A model generated the notes under the pieces. The model was not told the DNA's origin, did not search any database, and saw only the letters and a program-made list of their open reading frames with translations. From contig NC_092794.1 in NCBI RefSeq assembly GCF_918797505.1, forward strand, positions 71,647,345 through 71,711,344: a stretch of DNA of 64,000 bases. The letters are read 5' to 3'. Below are positions 21,973-31,912 of the stretch, piece after piece. This DNA comes from Bemisia tabaci. Taxonomy: Eukaryota > Arthropoda > Insecta > Hemiptera > Aleyrodidae. The position numbers were made by a program, and so were the translations under genes. Each line of letters opens with the position of its first letter. Position 1 is the stretch's first letter.

Positions 21973-23219
21973 TCAATCATATCAGGAATCGCTTCACTCT
22001 AAGGAATATCAGTGAGTGATTGTTCGCTGAAAGATCATTTAGCAAATTTTATGAGGAGCAGCATGATTTTCTTTCATGAAATTTTGGCGCATTTTTAATC
22101 CGATTCAAAGCAAATGAATATTTCAATAAAGCCCTAGTAAGGCATGGTTCAACCATATCTGGTCAGTGCAACGTATTAAAATTATTCTGCGAAATAATTG
22201 CATCAAGTCAAAGATTTTATCACTCTGAAGACATCCTGCGCTTTTAGAGGTCATTTTCGGGAAATAGAAAAAGACAATTGAAAACCTTTGTTCTATATTC
22301 TGAAACTTGGAAGTGCAGCCTCAGATAGAGATTTTTATCTCCCGATAATCGAAATATCTTGGACGTCGACCGTCTAAATCTCTCGACACAACCACGGCAA
22401 GAAATAACAATCTGGGAATCAGAAAAGTCAGAGATGATAGCAGCAGGAGTATCGCTTCTAGGGGGTCGCTGCTAATCTCAATTTGAACGGATCGATCGAA
22501 AAATTAATTTAAAGTTAATTTTTTGTTAAACCGGGCCTTCGTTCGACAACGCTGCCTCGTTTTCACGCCTGTCAAATTCCGGGTTCTCGGCCTGACGTTT
22601 CAATTGGAGAGACACGGAGCCAATGAAACGAGCCGGTTGGTCCACCGAAACTCGGAATTTTCGGTTGCTGGCTGCTCCGAAACGCATCCTCTGCAATAGC
22701 TCATTAACGCAACGAGGTAAAGGGAGGGGGGGGGAGGGGGTCGGTTCCTCGCACATCAAGAACACAAGTCGACTCAACCCGTTTGGACATATTACACTTG
22801 GGTGACCACCGCGTCTTTTTGACAATCACTTAAGTATACACAAACGCGTGCCTCCCCTCTTCGCCCACGGTCCCCCATATTGTCAGAATTACCGATCTAC
22901 AGCAATGCCAAATTTTATTTTGTGGAGCTCCTGAACTGTCAAGCTGTCTGAAATGTGTTCAATGTTCACGATGTGTTCACTGAAAGAGGAACGGTGATTC
23001 CGAGTTATGCTGCTTACACCTCCAAGGTAATAGGAAAATGGAGGCTTAACACAGATAGAATGAACTGGAAAATTTTTGGTGCGTATTGAAAAAAGGGAGA
23101 AATCGAGGAAACGAAAACTACTGAAAGGTTGCAACGGTCTAGAGAAGAATTGTGTTGAGGCTCGTATTGGATCGTATACGGAACAGTGTAAGAGAACATT
23201 TGTGGGGCGAAATGGGGGA
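21973..23219. other. Gene-free stretch
   Basis: 22500-22830 is GC-richer. A + strand ORF from 22623 reaches a possible donor (CGAG|GTAAAG at 22716), but no acceptor-bounded partner exists. The rest shows nothing. Confidence 0.3.
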
Positions 23220-23225
23220 GAAGGC
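23220..23225. other. Left target-site duplication GAAGGC
   Basis: Identical to 30382-30387 in direct orientation, immediately outside the AG terminus. Confidence 0.8.
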
Positions 23226-23339
23226 AGTAGTATAGAAATGAGGATATGCCATCACTTGACCTTTGACATTTAAGGTGACACCAGAGGGAATCGGTGTGAC
23301 ATCACTAGCGACTGGTTAATTGTTGCGGGTTGCCTACCT

Positions 23340-24290
23340 ATCGTTACCAGTGTTGTAAAATTGTGCAGAAAAATGTCGATTATTACCAGTGTTGTAAAAT
23401 TGTGCAGAAAAATCGGAATTAATTTACGGTGAGGGGTGGGGTATGGTGCATGATTTTCCAACCATGGTGTGACGTCACTAGCGACTGTTGCGGGTTGCCT
23501 ACCTATCACCCACGTTGTCAGTCTGTGCAGAAAAATCCGAATTATTTCGCGATGAAGGATGGGTGATGAATGTTTTAGTGGATGATCTGTCAACAATGTT
23601 TTATGTTGCGAGGTGTTGTAAAATTGTACAGAATAATCTGAATTATTGTAGGATGAGGGGTGGGGTATGGTGCATGATTTTCCAACCATGGTGTGACGTC
23701 ACTAGCGACTGGTTAATTGTTGCGGGTTGCCTACCTATCGTTACCACTGTTGTAAAATTGTGCAGAAAAATCGGAATTAATTTACGGTGTTGATTGGGTG
23801 ATGGGTGTTTTAGCGGATGATATGTCAACAATGTTTTCATGCTATGACGTCACTATCGTTGTGAAATTGAGCGGGAAAATTTGAATTAATTACGGGTGAT
23901 GGGTATTTTAGTGTATAAAATGACAGCCGTCTTTTCATGCTGTGACGACACCAACCAACCAACGTTGAGAAATTGAGCGGGAAAATTTGAATTAATGACG
24001 GGTGTTGCTACGGTTATAGTATATGATATGGTAACAATGTTTTCATGTTGCGAGGACACCAGTGTTGTAAAATTGAGCGGGAAAATATGATTTAACCCGG
24101 AGTCGGGTATTGATTAGTGTACGGTGTATGGCATCCGTGTTTACTGTTGCGGGTTGCCTAAACGTGAAGGGGCTACCATTAGCTTTTTTAAACCACAACC
24201 GTTTAATCCTTATGGGCTACCTACCTACCCACCCGAGCGAAGCATGATATGTTAGAGTCAACAATTTGCCTGTGAATTAGGCGGGAAATT
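23340..24290. repeat. Subterminal repeat array of the left arm
   Basis: Eight or nine copies of a motif, TTGTAAAATTG(A/T)GC(A/G)(G)GAAAAT, occur at roughly 40-120-bp spacing (near 23350, 23391, 23510, 23613, 23750, 23859, 23964 and 24064, and degraded near 24262). They alternate with a GGGTTGCCTACC word. Repeated subterminal motifs of this sort commonly bind a transposase or replication protein; that role is inferred. Confidence 0.75.
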
Positions 24291-24690
24291 TGAAGGAGCA
24301 GACGTTGCAAAAAATCTGCAAAAACCTATCTTCACAGGGTTTTTCATGTGCCATGAGTCCTTTACCGTGACGATATCTGCTCTATTAGCAAACATACACA
24401 GTACAACCATTCGGGTAAATACGTTTGACCAATGACCTGCATCATTTTACGCGACGTCATGCGAAGCATCCATTATGTGTCGTCACCCCACCCAGCTAGC
24501 GACCTTACCCGCTCTACTAGGAATCATACACAGGATGAGGTCCGAGGTTCTCCCATAAATTCGTAGCGGGTTGCCTATCCATCCGGGGGAATACGATTGA
24601 GTGTCATCACTCTAAGCATCCATTCTATGACGTCACCCTGTTGTATACCACAGTATCAACGTTGTATGATCGGAAAAAAGTTATACCATG

Positions 24691-24972
24691 CTATACGTGA
24701 GATGATAGAAAATTCGGGTGTAAGTATCGACAGCGGTGACTAGAGGGGCTAATGAGTCGAACTCTAGATGCGACAAGTACAATGCTCTCATCGCGGAGAT
24801 GTGCGTATGTCTGCGGTTCGATTGTTGATTCGTTATCGAAAGACCTTGTTCGATAAAAAGCATTGCCGAGATAGGGATTCATCGATCGAGTTCTTCGATA
24901 ACGATTCACAATCGACCCGGTCGCGCGACTGCGCGAGCTCCCACTCAAGGTCGCCCAGTTCTCGCTACTCAT
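24691..24972 (-). CDS. 93-aa arm ORF, left copy
   Basis: Identical translation to 28639-28920 in the other arm. Arginine- and serine-rich (SGSSRSRATGSIVNRYRRTR) with no recognised motif. Its conservation between arms follows from the arms being near-identical and is not independent evidence for coding. Confidence 0.25.
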   Translation of the reverse strand: MSSENWATLSGSSRSRATGSIVNRYRRTRSMNPYLGNAFYRTRSFDNESTIEPQTYAHLRDESIVLVASRVRLISPSSHRCRYLHPNFLSSHV

Positions 24973-25311
24973 TTTCCTGTTAGAGTGTCATTCGGAAACC
25001 ACACATGTTCCACACAAACTACTCATTCACTTAGCTCCTTTCACCATACATATAACTGATGAAAAATCACGAATGACTCTGGAAAGTATCACTACTTATA
25101 CGGGGTTTTCGCGGTAACTCACATTCGATAATCTCCAAATATCCGTTCCCGGCGATGCCATCCTTCGACAAGTTTCAACTTGTCTCGATCAACTTCCCTA
25201 TAATATATTTCTGATTTCCACGGCTTGGCAATAGCCGAGGACCTGCGGTCCCGCTCATTTAAACGCGTGGTGCTGGTGCGGGTGTGAAAGCCATCAATAA
25301 TTTTCGATTAT

Positions 25312-25587
25312 TTAAACGGTGATGTTTCTAGTCAGTTGTCGACCATCATCCTCATCTAAATCGATATGATCCGTTTTGAATTTGGAAAATGAGTCATTTT
25401 TCCTTTCTTTTTGAGACAAGTGAAACACTGATGGGGTATGAACCACGACGGGATGTGCAAATTCTCGTTCCTTGATTGCTCCCGCCGGGGAACACCGGTA
25501 GACAAATGATGTTTCAGTATCATGAGCCTTGGCTGCATTGGCTAGAGGAATCGATGGAGCTCGGATGAGGGGGGAGAAAAAAAACAA
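25312..25587 (-). CDS. 91-aa arm ORF, left copy
   Basis: Reads PLIRAPSIPLANAAKAHDTE near its start and ends with an acidic stretch DHIDLDEDDGRQLTRN. The right-arm copy (27949-28299) is extended at its N-terminus because the G/C run next to its start differs by one base (six G here, five C there). Mixed composition makes it more protein-like than the other arm ORFs. Function unknown. Confidence 0.35.
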   Translation of the reverse strand: MFFFSPLIRAPSIPLANAAKAHDTETSFVYRCSPAGAIKEREFAHPVVVHTPSVFHLSQKERKNDSFSKFKTDHIDLDEDDGRQLTRNITV

Positions 25588-25675
25588 GAAGAGATTCGTT
25601 TATCACATACAGCAGATTTATTGATATAAAAAGGAACATGAGTATTGTATATTTGCCACACACACTTTCATACTG

Positions 25676-25861
25676 TGCTATGAACCGTCGAGATCATGAT
25701 GGCTCAAATTGAAACCGTGCTTTATACTCATCACTTTCCTAACGATTAAATGACGACACTGGTTTTTCAACTCGCAAAGAGCATAGGGGAAAACCATCAT
25801 CGGAAAAGTCTTAACATCAAACGAGGCAGGGTCTAAAGCGCTCACAAAATTTGAAATTGAA
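25676..25861 (-). pseudogene. C-terminal fragment of the core gene in the left arm
   Basis: The left arm repeats the last ~184 bases of the core gene, including its stop, in inverted orientation. It has no 5' part and cannot make the full protein. Confidence 0.75.
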
Positions 25862-27750
25862 TGGTCGTCATGGTCGTTAGAAGTCTGGTTCCCTTTGCGA
25901 TGTATCGATTGATATGATATTCAAGCCTATGACACGGGATCGAACACCGCAATAATCGATTCTTTATCACAGCTTCATAGGCAATCTGATGCCGATTGCG
26001 TTATGAGACTGGTTCCCTTTGCGATGTATCGACTGATATGTCACGAGATCGAACACCGCAATAATCGATTCTTTATCACAGCTTCATAGGCAATCTGATT
26101 CCGTTTTGCGTTGGTTCCCTTTGCGATGTATCGATTGATATGACACGAGATCGAACACCGCAATAATCGATTCTTTATCAAAGCTTCATAGGCAATCTGA
26201 TACCGTTTGCGCTGGCTCCCTTTGCGATGTATCGATGGAAATGACACGAGATCGAACACCCCAATAATCGATTCTTTATCACAGGTTCATAGGCAATCTG
26301 TTGCCGTTTGCGTTGGTTCCCTTTGCGATGTATCGATTGATATGACACGAGATCGAACACCTCAATAATCGATAGTCGATTATTACACCTCACCTCACTA
26401 GTGACGCCATATTTGAGGGTATGGAATGGACGAAATAGAGGTGATAGCTAGCTCGTTGGGTACCCTCTCCCGGACTGAAAAGTGTGGTTTTATAACGTGA
26501 AAGCCTTGCCCGGGGCTATCCTCGGGATGATACCGCCTTGATTTGAACGAATAGGCAATCTGGTGTTGCTGCATGGTACTGTTTGCGGGATGAAGACGGC
26601 TATGGACTTTGCAGTAGTGTGTGGAGGGCTTTGCGATGTATCGATTGACAGGTAGGTGACAGAGAGGGCGTGCAGCCAAACGGTGGGTAGAGGGTATGAG
26701 ATGGAGAGATGCCAGCTCCCTGAGGATCTCTTCCATGACAGATTGCTGTGGAGAGTGGGCGTCGCAGAGCGCCTTAGTGCACCGTGAAAGCGGGTTATAC
26801 ATACATACGGTTTCCAGTGTGCTGGCATGCTTTGCGATGTATCGATTGCTATGCCGTTTAAACCTTTGAAAAATATCGATCGTAACGAGCACCATGTGCA
26901 TAATCGATTCTTTATCATAGGTTCAAATGGGATACTCCATTATCATACCTTGACACTGAGGCTTTGAATGTCAGCGACTCGGGACGAGGGCGCCTTCATT
27001 TGAGTGGATAGTCGATCTGATACGTTTTAAATGCGTGTTGCAGACCCCACTCCTCCTCCTCCTTCTCTTCCTCCTCCTCCTGGATCACGATGCCTTCTTA
27101 CCGTGGATTGTTACACACCAGCGACCATTTTCTGTTCGTTTTTTCGTTGGTGTGGTCCGCTTTTGCTGTCAGCTCGGCTCGGTCGAAGTGATTTGTTATC
27201 AAATTTCGAGCATGCCTCCGATAAAACCCGGTCGTGGTGTGTGCAGGGGCCCTATCGTATCGAAAACGATGGGAAACTCGTCTTTTTTCCTGACCCCGAA
27301 CGGTGAACAGCAGATAGTGATCGGTTATAGTTGTAATGAACAGTTTACTCCGATCATCAAATTTTACAATTACGCTACAGTTCAAAACATGGTCGCCCTT
27401 AAGCCGAGCGAGTGGAGAGAGCTTACACGCTGGGACAAGGACATCGATGCGTATTTTGAGGGGGACAGCGACTTTGGGGAGACGCGCTATCTCGGGACCG
27501 TATCAAGATTTTTGAAGTTTGGCAGGATTCTGGGACGGAAAAGTCTTGTACTCGGTCAGAAAAATTCATCTCATCGTAAGTGTCCGAGAGAAATAGCGGT
27601 TCAAGAGAAGGCATGGAAAGAATTGAAGAAACTCGCTCCATCGATTAGCGCAGTAGTGATCAAAGCTGTTGACAATCAGCAAAAATTTCAAAAACTTTTT
27701 TCCGAAACTTGTGATTTAGTATTAAGAAAATGTCAGTATTTGGACAACGC
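25862..27750. other. Unique core of the Polinton-like element
   Basis: It holds a tandem array of hAT-MITE fragments (25885-26385), two further MITE-derived stretches (about 26630-26650 and 26828-26940), a CTC/CCT-rich tract (27048-27080) and the 5' three quarters of the core gene. Long - strand ORFs at 26398-26918 run through repeat sequence and are not credible. Confidence 0.6.
25885..26385. repeat. Tandem array of ~100-118-bp units derived from a hAT MITE
   Basis: Five units begin CCCTTTGCGATGTATCGATT and continue through CGAACACCGCAATAATCGAT to TTCATAGGCAATCTG. Each half matches one arm of the CAGTGGCG MITE (5951, 43153, 61773), as if an internally deleted copy had been amplified inside the element. 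Confidence 0.8.
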
Positions 27751-27934
27751 TTCAATTTCAAATTTTGTGAGCGCTTTAGACCCTGGCTCGTTTGATGTTA
27801 AGACTTTTCCGATGATGGTTTTCCCCTATGCTCTTTGCGAGTTGAAAAACCAGTGTCGTCATTTAATCGTTAGGAAAGTGATGAGTATAAAGCACGGTTT
27901 CAATTTGAGCCATCATGATCTCGACGGTTCATAA
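27212..27934 (+). CDS. 240-aa core protein of the Polinton-like element, PC4-like domain suspected
   Basis: The frame is open from 27035, but its first 59 codons run through a CTC/CCT microsatellite and give poly-leucine, so the ATG at 27212 is the better start. From that start, residues ~20-75 alternate short beta-like segments (QQIVIGYS, TPIIKFYNYA) with VALKPSEWRELTRWDKDID. The pattern hydrophobic-x-L-x-P-x-x-W-x-x-L followed by x-I-D resembles the end of the PC4/Sub1 single-stranded-DNA-binding fold. Residues ~95-130 are basic (RFLKFGRILGRKS), then two helical segments (EKAWKELKKLAPSIS, NQQKFQKLFSETCDLVLRK). There is no signal peptide or membrane segment. The last ~61 residues are encoded within the right arm. 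AATAAA follows 55 bases after the stop. The PC4 resemblance is by eye only. Confidence 0.55.
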   Translation: MPPIKPGRGVCRGPIVSKTMGNSSFFLTPNGEQQIVIGYSCNEQFTPIIKFYNYATVQNMVALKPSEWRELTRWDKDIDAYFEGDSDFGETRYLGTVSRFLKFGRILGRKSLVLGQKNSSHRKCPREIAVQEKAWKELKKLAPSISAVVIKAVDNQQKFQKLFSETCDLVLRKCQYLDNASISNFVSALDPGSFDVKTFPMMVFPYALCELKNQCRHLIVRKVMSIKHGFNLSHHDLDGS

Positions 27935-27948
27935 CACAGTATGAAAGT

Positions 27949-28299
27949 GTGTGTGGCAAATATACAATACTCATGTTCCTTTTTATATCAATAAATCCGC
28001 TGTATGTGATAAACGAATCTCTTCTTGTTTTTTTTCTCCCCCTCATCCGAGCTCCATCGATTCCTCTAGCCAATGCAGCCAAGGCTCATGATACTGAAAC
28101 ATCATTTGTCTACCGGTGTTCCCCGGCGGGAGCAATCAAGGAACGAGAATTTGCACATCCCGTCGTGGTTCATACCCCATCAGTGTTTCACTTGTCTCAA
28201 AAAGAAAGGAAAAATGACTCATTTTCCAAATTCAAAACGGATCATATCGATTTAGATGAGGATGATGGTCGACAACTGACTAGAAACATCACCGTTTAA
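27949..28299 (+). CDS. 116-aa arm ORF, right copy
   Basis: Same protein as 25312-25587 with 25 extra N-terminal residues (MCGKYTILMFLFISINPLYV) that overlap the 3' UTR and poly(A) signal of the core gene, so the extension is doubtful. No recognised domain. Confidence 0.3.
   Translation: MCGKYTILMFLFISINPLYVINESLLVFFLPLIRAPSIPLANAAKAHDTETSFVYRCSPAGAIKEREFAHPVVVHTPSVFHLSQKERKNDSFSKFKTDHIDLDEDDGRQLTRNITV
27990..27995 (+). terminator. Polyadenylation signal AATAAA
   Basis: Lies 55 bases after the stop of the core gene. A T-rich and GT-containing stretch follows (TGTATGTGAT, then a T run near 28029). The mirror copy sits in the left arm. Confidence 0.5.
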
Positions 28300-28638
28300 A
28301 TAATCGAAAATTATTGATGGCTTTCACACCCGCACCAGCACCACGCGTTTAAATGAGCGGGACCGCAGGTCCTCGGCTATTGCCAAGCCGTGGAAATCAG
28401 AAATATATTATAGGGAAGTTGATCGAGACAAGTTGAAACTTGTCGAAGGATGGCATCGCCGGGAACGGATATTTGGAGATTATCGAATGTGAGTTACCGC
28501 GAAAACCCCGTATAAGTAGTGATACTTTCCAGAGTCATTCGTGATTTTTCATCAGTTATATGTATGGTGAAAGGAGCTAAGTGAATGAGTAGTTTGTGTG
28601 GAACATGTGTGGTTTCCGAATGACACTCTAACAGGAAA

Positions 28639-28920
28639 ATGAGTAGCGAGAACTGGGCGACCTTGAGTGGGAGCTCGCGCAGTCGCGCGACCGGGTCGAT
28701 TGTGAATCGTTATCGAAGAACTCGATCGATGAATCCCTATCTCGGCAATGCTTTTTATCGAACAAGGTCTTTCGATAACGAATCAACAATCGAACCGCAG
28801 ACATACGCACATCTCCGCGATGAGAGCATTGTACTTGTCGCATCTAGAGTTCGACTCATTAGCCCCTCTAGTCACCGCTGTCGATACTTACACCCGAATT
28901 TTCTATCATCTCACGTATAG
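28639..28920 (+). CDS. 93-aa arm ORF, right copy
   Basis: Mirror of 24691-24972. Low confidence for the same reasons. Confidence 0.25.
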   Translation: MSSENWATLSGSSRSRATGSIVNRYRRTRSMNPYLGNAFYRTRSFDNESTIEPQTYAHLRDESIVLVASRVRLISPSSHRCRYLHPNFLSSHV

Positions 28921-30381
28921 CATGGTATAACTTTTTTCCGATCATACAACGTTGATACTGTGGTATACAACAGGGTGACGTCATAGAATGGATGCTTAGA
29001 GTGATGACACTCAATCGTATTCCCCCGGATGGATAGGCAACCCGCTACGAATTTATGGGAGAACCTCGGACCTCATCCTGTGTATGATTCCTAGTAGAGC
29101 GGGTAAGGTCGCTAGCTGGGTGGGGTGACGACACATAATGGATGCTTCGCATGACGTCGCGTAAAATGATGCAGGTCATTGGTCAAACGTATTTACCCGA
29201 ATGGTTGTACTGTGTATGTTTGCTAATAGAGCAGATATCGTCACGGTAAAGGACTCATGGCACATGAAAAACCCTGTGAAGATAGGTTTTTGCAGATTTT
29301 TTGCAACGTCTGCTCCTTCAAATTTCCCGCCTAATTCACAGGCAAATTGTTGACTCTAACATATCATGCTTCGCTCGGGTGGGTAGGTAGCCCATAAGGA
29401 TTAAACGGTTGTGGTTTAAAAAAGCTAATGGTAGCCCCTTCACGTTTAGGCAACCCGCAACAGTAAACACGGATGCCATACACCGTACACTAATCAATAC
29501 CCGACTCCGGGTTAAATCATATTTTCCCGCTCAATTTTACAACACTGGTGTCCTCGCAACATGAAAACATTGTTACCATATCATATACTATAACCGTAGC
29601 AACACCCGTCATTAATTCAAATTTTCCCGCTCAATTTCTCAACGTTGGTTGGTTGGTGTCGTCACAGCATGAAAAGACGGCTGTCATTTTATACACTAAA
29701 ATACCCATCACCCGTAATTAATTCAAATTTTCCCGCTCAATTTCACAACGATAGTGACGTCATAGCATGAAAACATTGTTGACATATCATCCGCTAAAAC
29801 ACCCATCACCCAATCAACACCGTAAATTAATTCCGATTTTTCTGCACAATTTTACAACAGTGGTAACGATAGGTAGGCAACCCGCAACAATTAACCAGTC
29901 GCTAGTGACGTCACACCATGGTTGGAAAATCATGCACCATACCCCACCCCTCATCCTACAATAATTCAGATTATTCTGTACAATTTTACAACACCTCGCA
30001 ACATAAAACATTGTTGACAGATCATCCACTAAAACATTCATCACCCATCCTTCATCGCGAAATAATTCGGATTTTTCTGCACAGACTGACAACGTGGGTG
30101 ATAGGTAGGCAACCCGCAACAGTCGCTAGTGACGTCACACCATGGTTGGAAAATCATGCACCATACCCCACCCCTCACCGTAAATTAATTCCGATTTTTC
30201 TGCACAATTTTACAACACTGGTAATAATCGACATTTTTCTGCACAATTTTACAACACTGGTAACGATAGGTAGGCAACCCGCAACAATTAACCAGTCGCT
30301 AGTGATGTCACACCGATTCCCTCTGGTGTCGCCTTAAATGTCAAAGGTCAAGTGATGGCATATCCTCATTTCTATACTACT

Positions 30382-30387
30382 GAAGGC
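30382..30387. other. Right target-site duplication GAAGGC
   Basis: Matches 23220-23225 exactly. Confidence 0.8.
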
Positions 30388-30396
30388 TTTTAAAAT

Positions 30397-30520
30397 TAAC
30401 GCATTTCTGCCAAACGGAACAATGTGCATTAAGACGTGATCCCTGTTTTGCATATATTCTTATGGGTCTCAGGGCTCATGTCTTAATGCACATAGTTCCA
30501 TTTGGCAGAAATACGTCCAA
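30397..30520. mobile_element. Palindromic GACGTATTTCTGCCAAACGG MITE, copy 1
   Basis: Begins ACGCATTTCTGCCAAACGG and ends CCATTTGGCAGAAATACGTC, with GTGCATTAAGACGTGA and its complement inside. It starts 10 bp outside the Polinton-like element. Other copies are at 36128 and 49400. Confidence 0.8.
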
Positions 30521-31736
30521 ATATGATTTTAACGAGGAATGGTCACGTTCTCTTCAGGGATGATCTAAAAGGCTCGGACCAATAGCACTAGAGCATGACC
30601 CCTGTGTAAGCTTTGATCAACTTGGAGTAGAGACTTGAAATTTTGTGATCGCCCCAAGTTATAGGAGACGACTTTTTGGAGCCCTTAAGAATTTAAAGGG
30701 ACCAACCTGAAAAAGTTCAAAAAACCCAGGAGGTAATATAGGTGGTATGGGCCTTATGGGTCCTCTGCATAGTATTCTGTGTCTCTATATTCCCTCTAAC
30801 AGTCAGACCTAACATTCACTGGTGACTGCTCAACTTGGCGTCGATGCGCTACAGCCACGACTTGGGCTGGCGCACGGTCGAGAGGCACTGGTTGCAGCGA
30901 CGTAATTATTTTTGGGAAATATTTGGAATGTTTGGAACTACTCCTGACACACGAGTAGCTTCCAGATGCTGATTAAGATCTCTGGTCCTTAATAAGGAGC
31001 TACTGGTAGAGATAGGATGCGCCCTATTCGGTTCCTTGATCAACCAAAGAAACATCTCGCGCTGGCCTCTAGCCTCGGCAAAAACTCACTCATGCCATCA
31101 GGAAAAGGAATTTTGGAATTAAACTTGTTCATAATTAAATAGGAGCGATCAATTGATGACGGCCTAAAAACACTCGACTACGAGGAATTAAAGTAGAAGC
31201 ACATGCCTGTTAAAAAAAGACGAGGACAGGGCCAGGCCTTGATGACAAAACCAGGGTAATCGAACGAATTTAATCGAGTACTTAACACAAAAGCAACACA
31301 TGAAGCAGCACATAATCAATTGAAATATTTGTAAATGTCGTAGGCAAATAGTAGAATCAAGTATTTTGTTAAATAGTGCCTAAGCAAATAGTGAAATAGT
31401 TACACTGAAATTGAAATTCTGCTTATTTTCCTAATTTTGAGCAAAATAAGTCATTGCTTGGGTAAAAAAGAATTCTCGGTGAAAATGTGCATCACATAAC
31501 AGTACTTTAAATAATTCTTAGCTCCTGAAACAAAGATTTATGTCGAAATTTTCAGCTTTTCATAGAACATGGTATTCCTACAATTTTAAATTTTAAGTTT
31601 ATGAAAAGAATTTGGAGAGGAAGGAACAAGGAGAAATCTCGTGCTTAGCCGTAGTTTAAAAACGAACATTTTCTGCGCCTATATAAGCCCACGTTTTTCA
31701 AAGATGGGAAAGGTGTCATTCACACATCCAAAAGGA
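30521..31736. other. Gene-free stretch
   Basis: Unique sequence, locally GC-richer near 30820-30910. I found no bounded exon, inverted repeat or second copy. Confidence 0.35.
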
Positions 31737-31744
31737 GACGCGAA

Positions 31745-31912
31745 GTTAACAATGCGATGCGTTGACGATCGATTATCGATATTTCTCCATTTGAAGCCAT
31801 GGCACAGAATCGATCATTAAGGTGTTCGTTGCGACGACCCTTTCTATCGATTCTTTTCCATGGGTTTAAATAGCAGATCAATCGATGGATCGCAAAGCAG
31901 GCCACGCCACTG
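31745..31912. mobile_element. CAGTGGCG hAT-like MITE, diverged copy
   Basis: The right end (AAGCAGGCCACGCCACTG) and interior (ATCGATCATTAAGGTGTTCG) match the family. The left arm is replaced by a variant (GATCGATTATCGATATTTCT) that also occurs near 36970. Confidence 0.65.

Larger units (their letters stand above)
23226..25861. repeat. Left 2.64 kb terminal inverted repeat
   Basis: Reverse complement of 27751-30381. The outer 1.1 kb is filled with a recurring 27-bp motif (GTTGTAAAATTGTGCAGAAA and variants) alternating with TTGCGGGTTGCCTACCTATC and GTGACGTCACTAGCGACT. The inner part carries two small ORFs and the last 61 codons plus the stop of the core gene. Confidence 0.95.
23226..30381. mobile_element. 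Non-autonomous Polinton/Maverick-like element with giant TIRs
   Basis: A 7,156-bp element with inverted arms of about 2.63 kb. The termini are AGTAGTATAGAAATGAGG and its complement. The perfect 6-bp direct repeat GAAGGC flanks it (23220-23225 and 30382-30387). Polintons/Mavericks create 6-bp duplications and have termini beginning AG, which is the basis for the assignment. Their usual genes (protein-primed polymerase B, retroviral-type integrase, packaging ATPase, protease, capsid) are absent. One credible gene is present, at 27212-27934. The arms differ by only a few bases and short indels, with identical long translations in both, so the insertion is young or the arms are kept alike by conversion. 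Alternative reading: an unrelated foldback transposon with a 4-bp AAGG duplication and CAGTAG ends. Confidence 0.7.
27751..30381. repeat. Right 2.63 kb terminal inverted repeat
   Basis: Reverse complement of 23226-25861, shorter by about 5 bp through small indels (for example a G6/C5 run difference at 25569/28040). Confidence 0.95.

Noticed and set aside
26398..26918. Overlapping 167- and 142-codon - strand ORFs in the Polinton-like core
   Set aside because: Both run through MITE-derived repeats (NRYIAKH is translated GCGATGTATCGATT) and overlap in different frames.
27035..27211. N-terminal 59 residues of the 299-codon core ORF as a signal peptide
   Set aside because: The leucine run comes from a CTC/CCT microsatellite, and a better start is the ATG at 27212.
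23221..30386. 4-bp AAGG duplication with CAGTAG termini for the large element
   Set aside because: It is a subset of the longer perfect 6-bp GAAGGC duplication with AG termini, which is the simpler reading.
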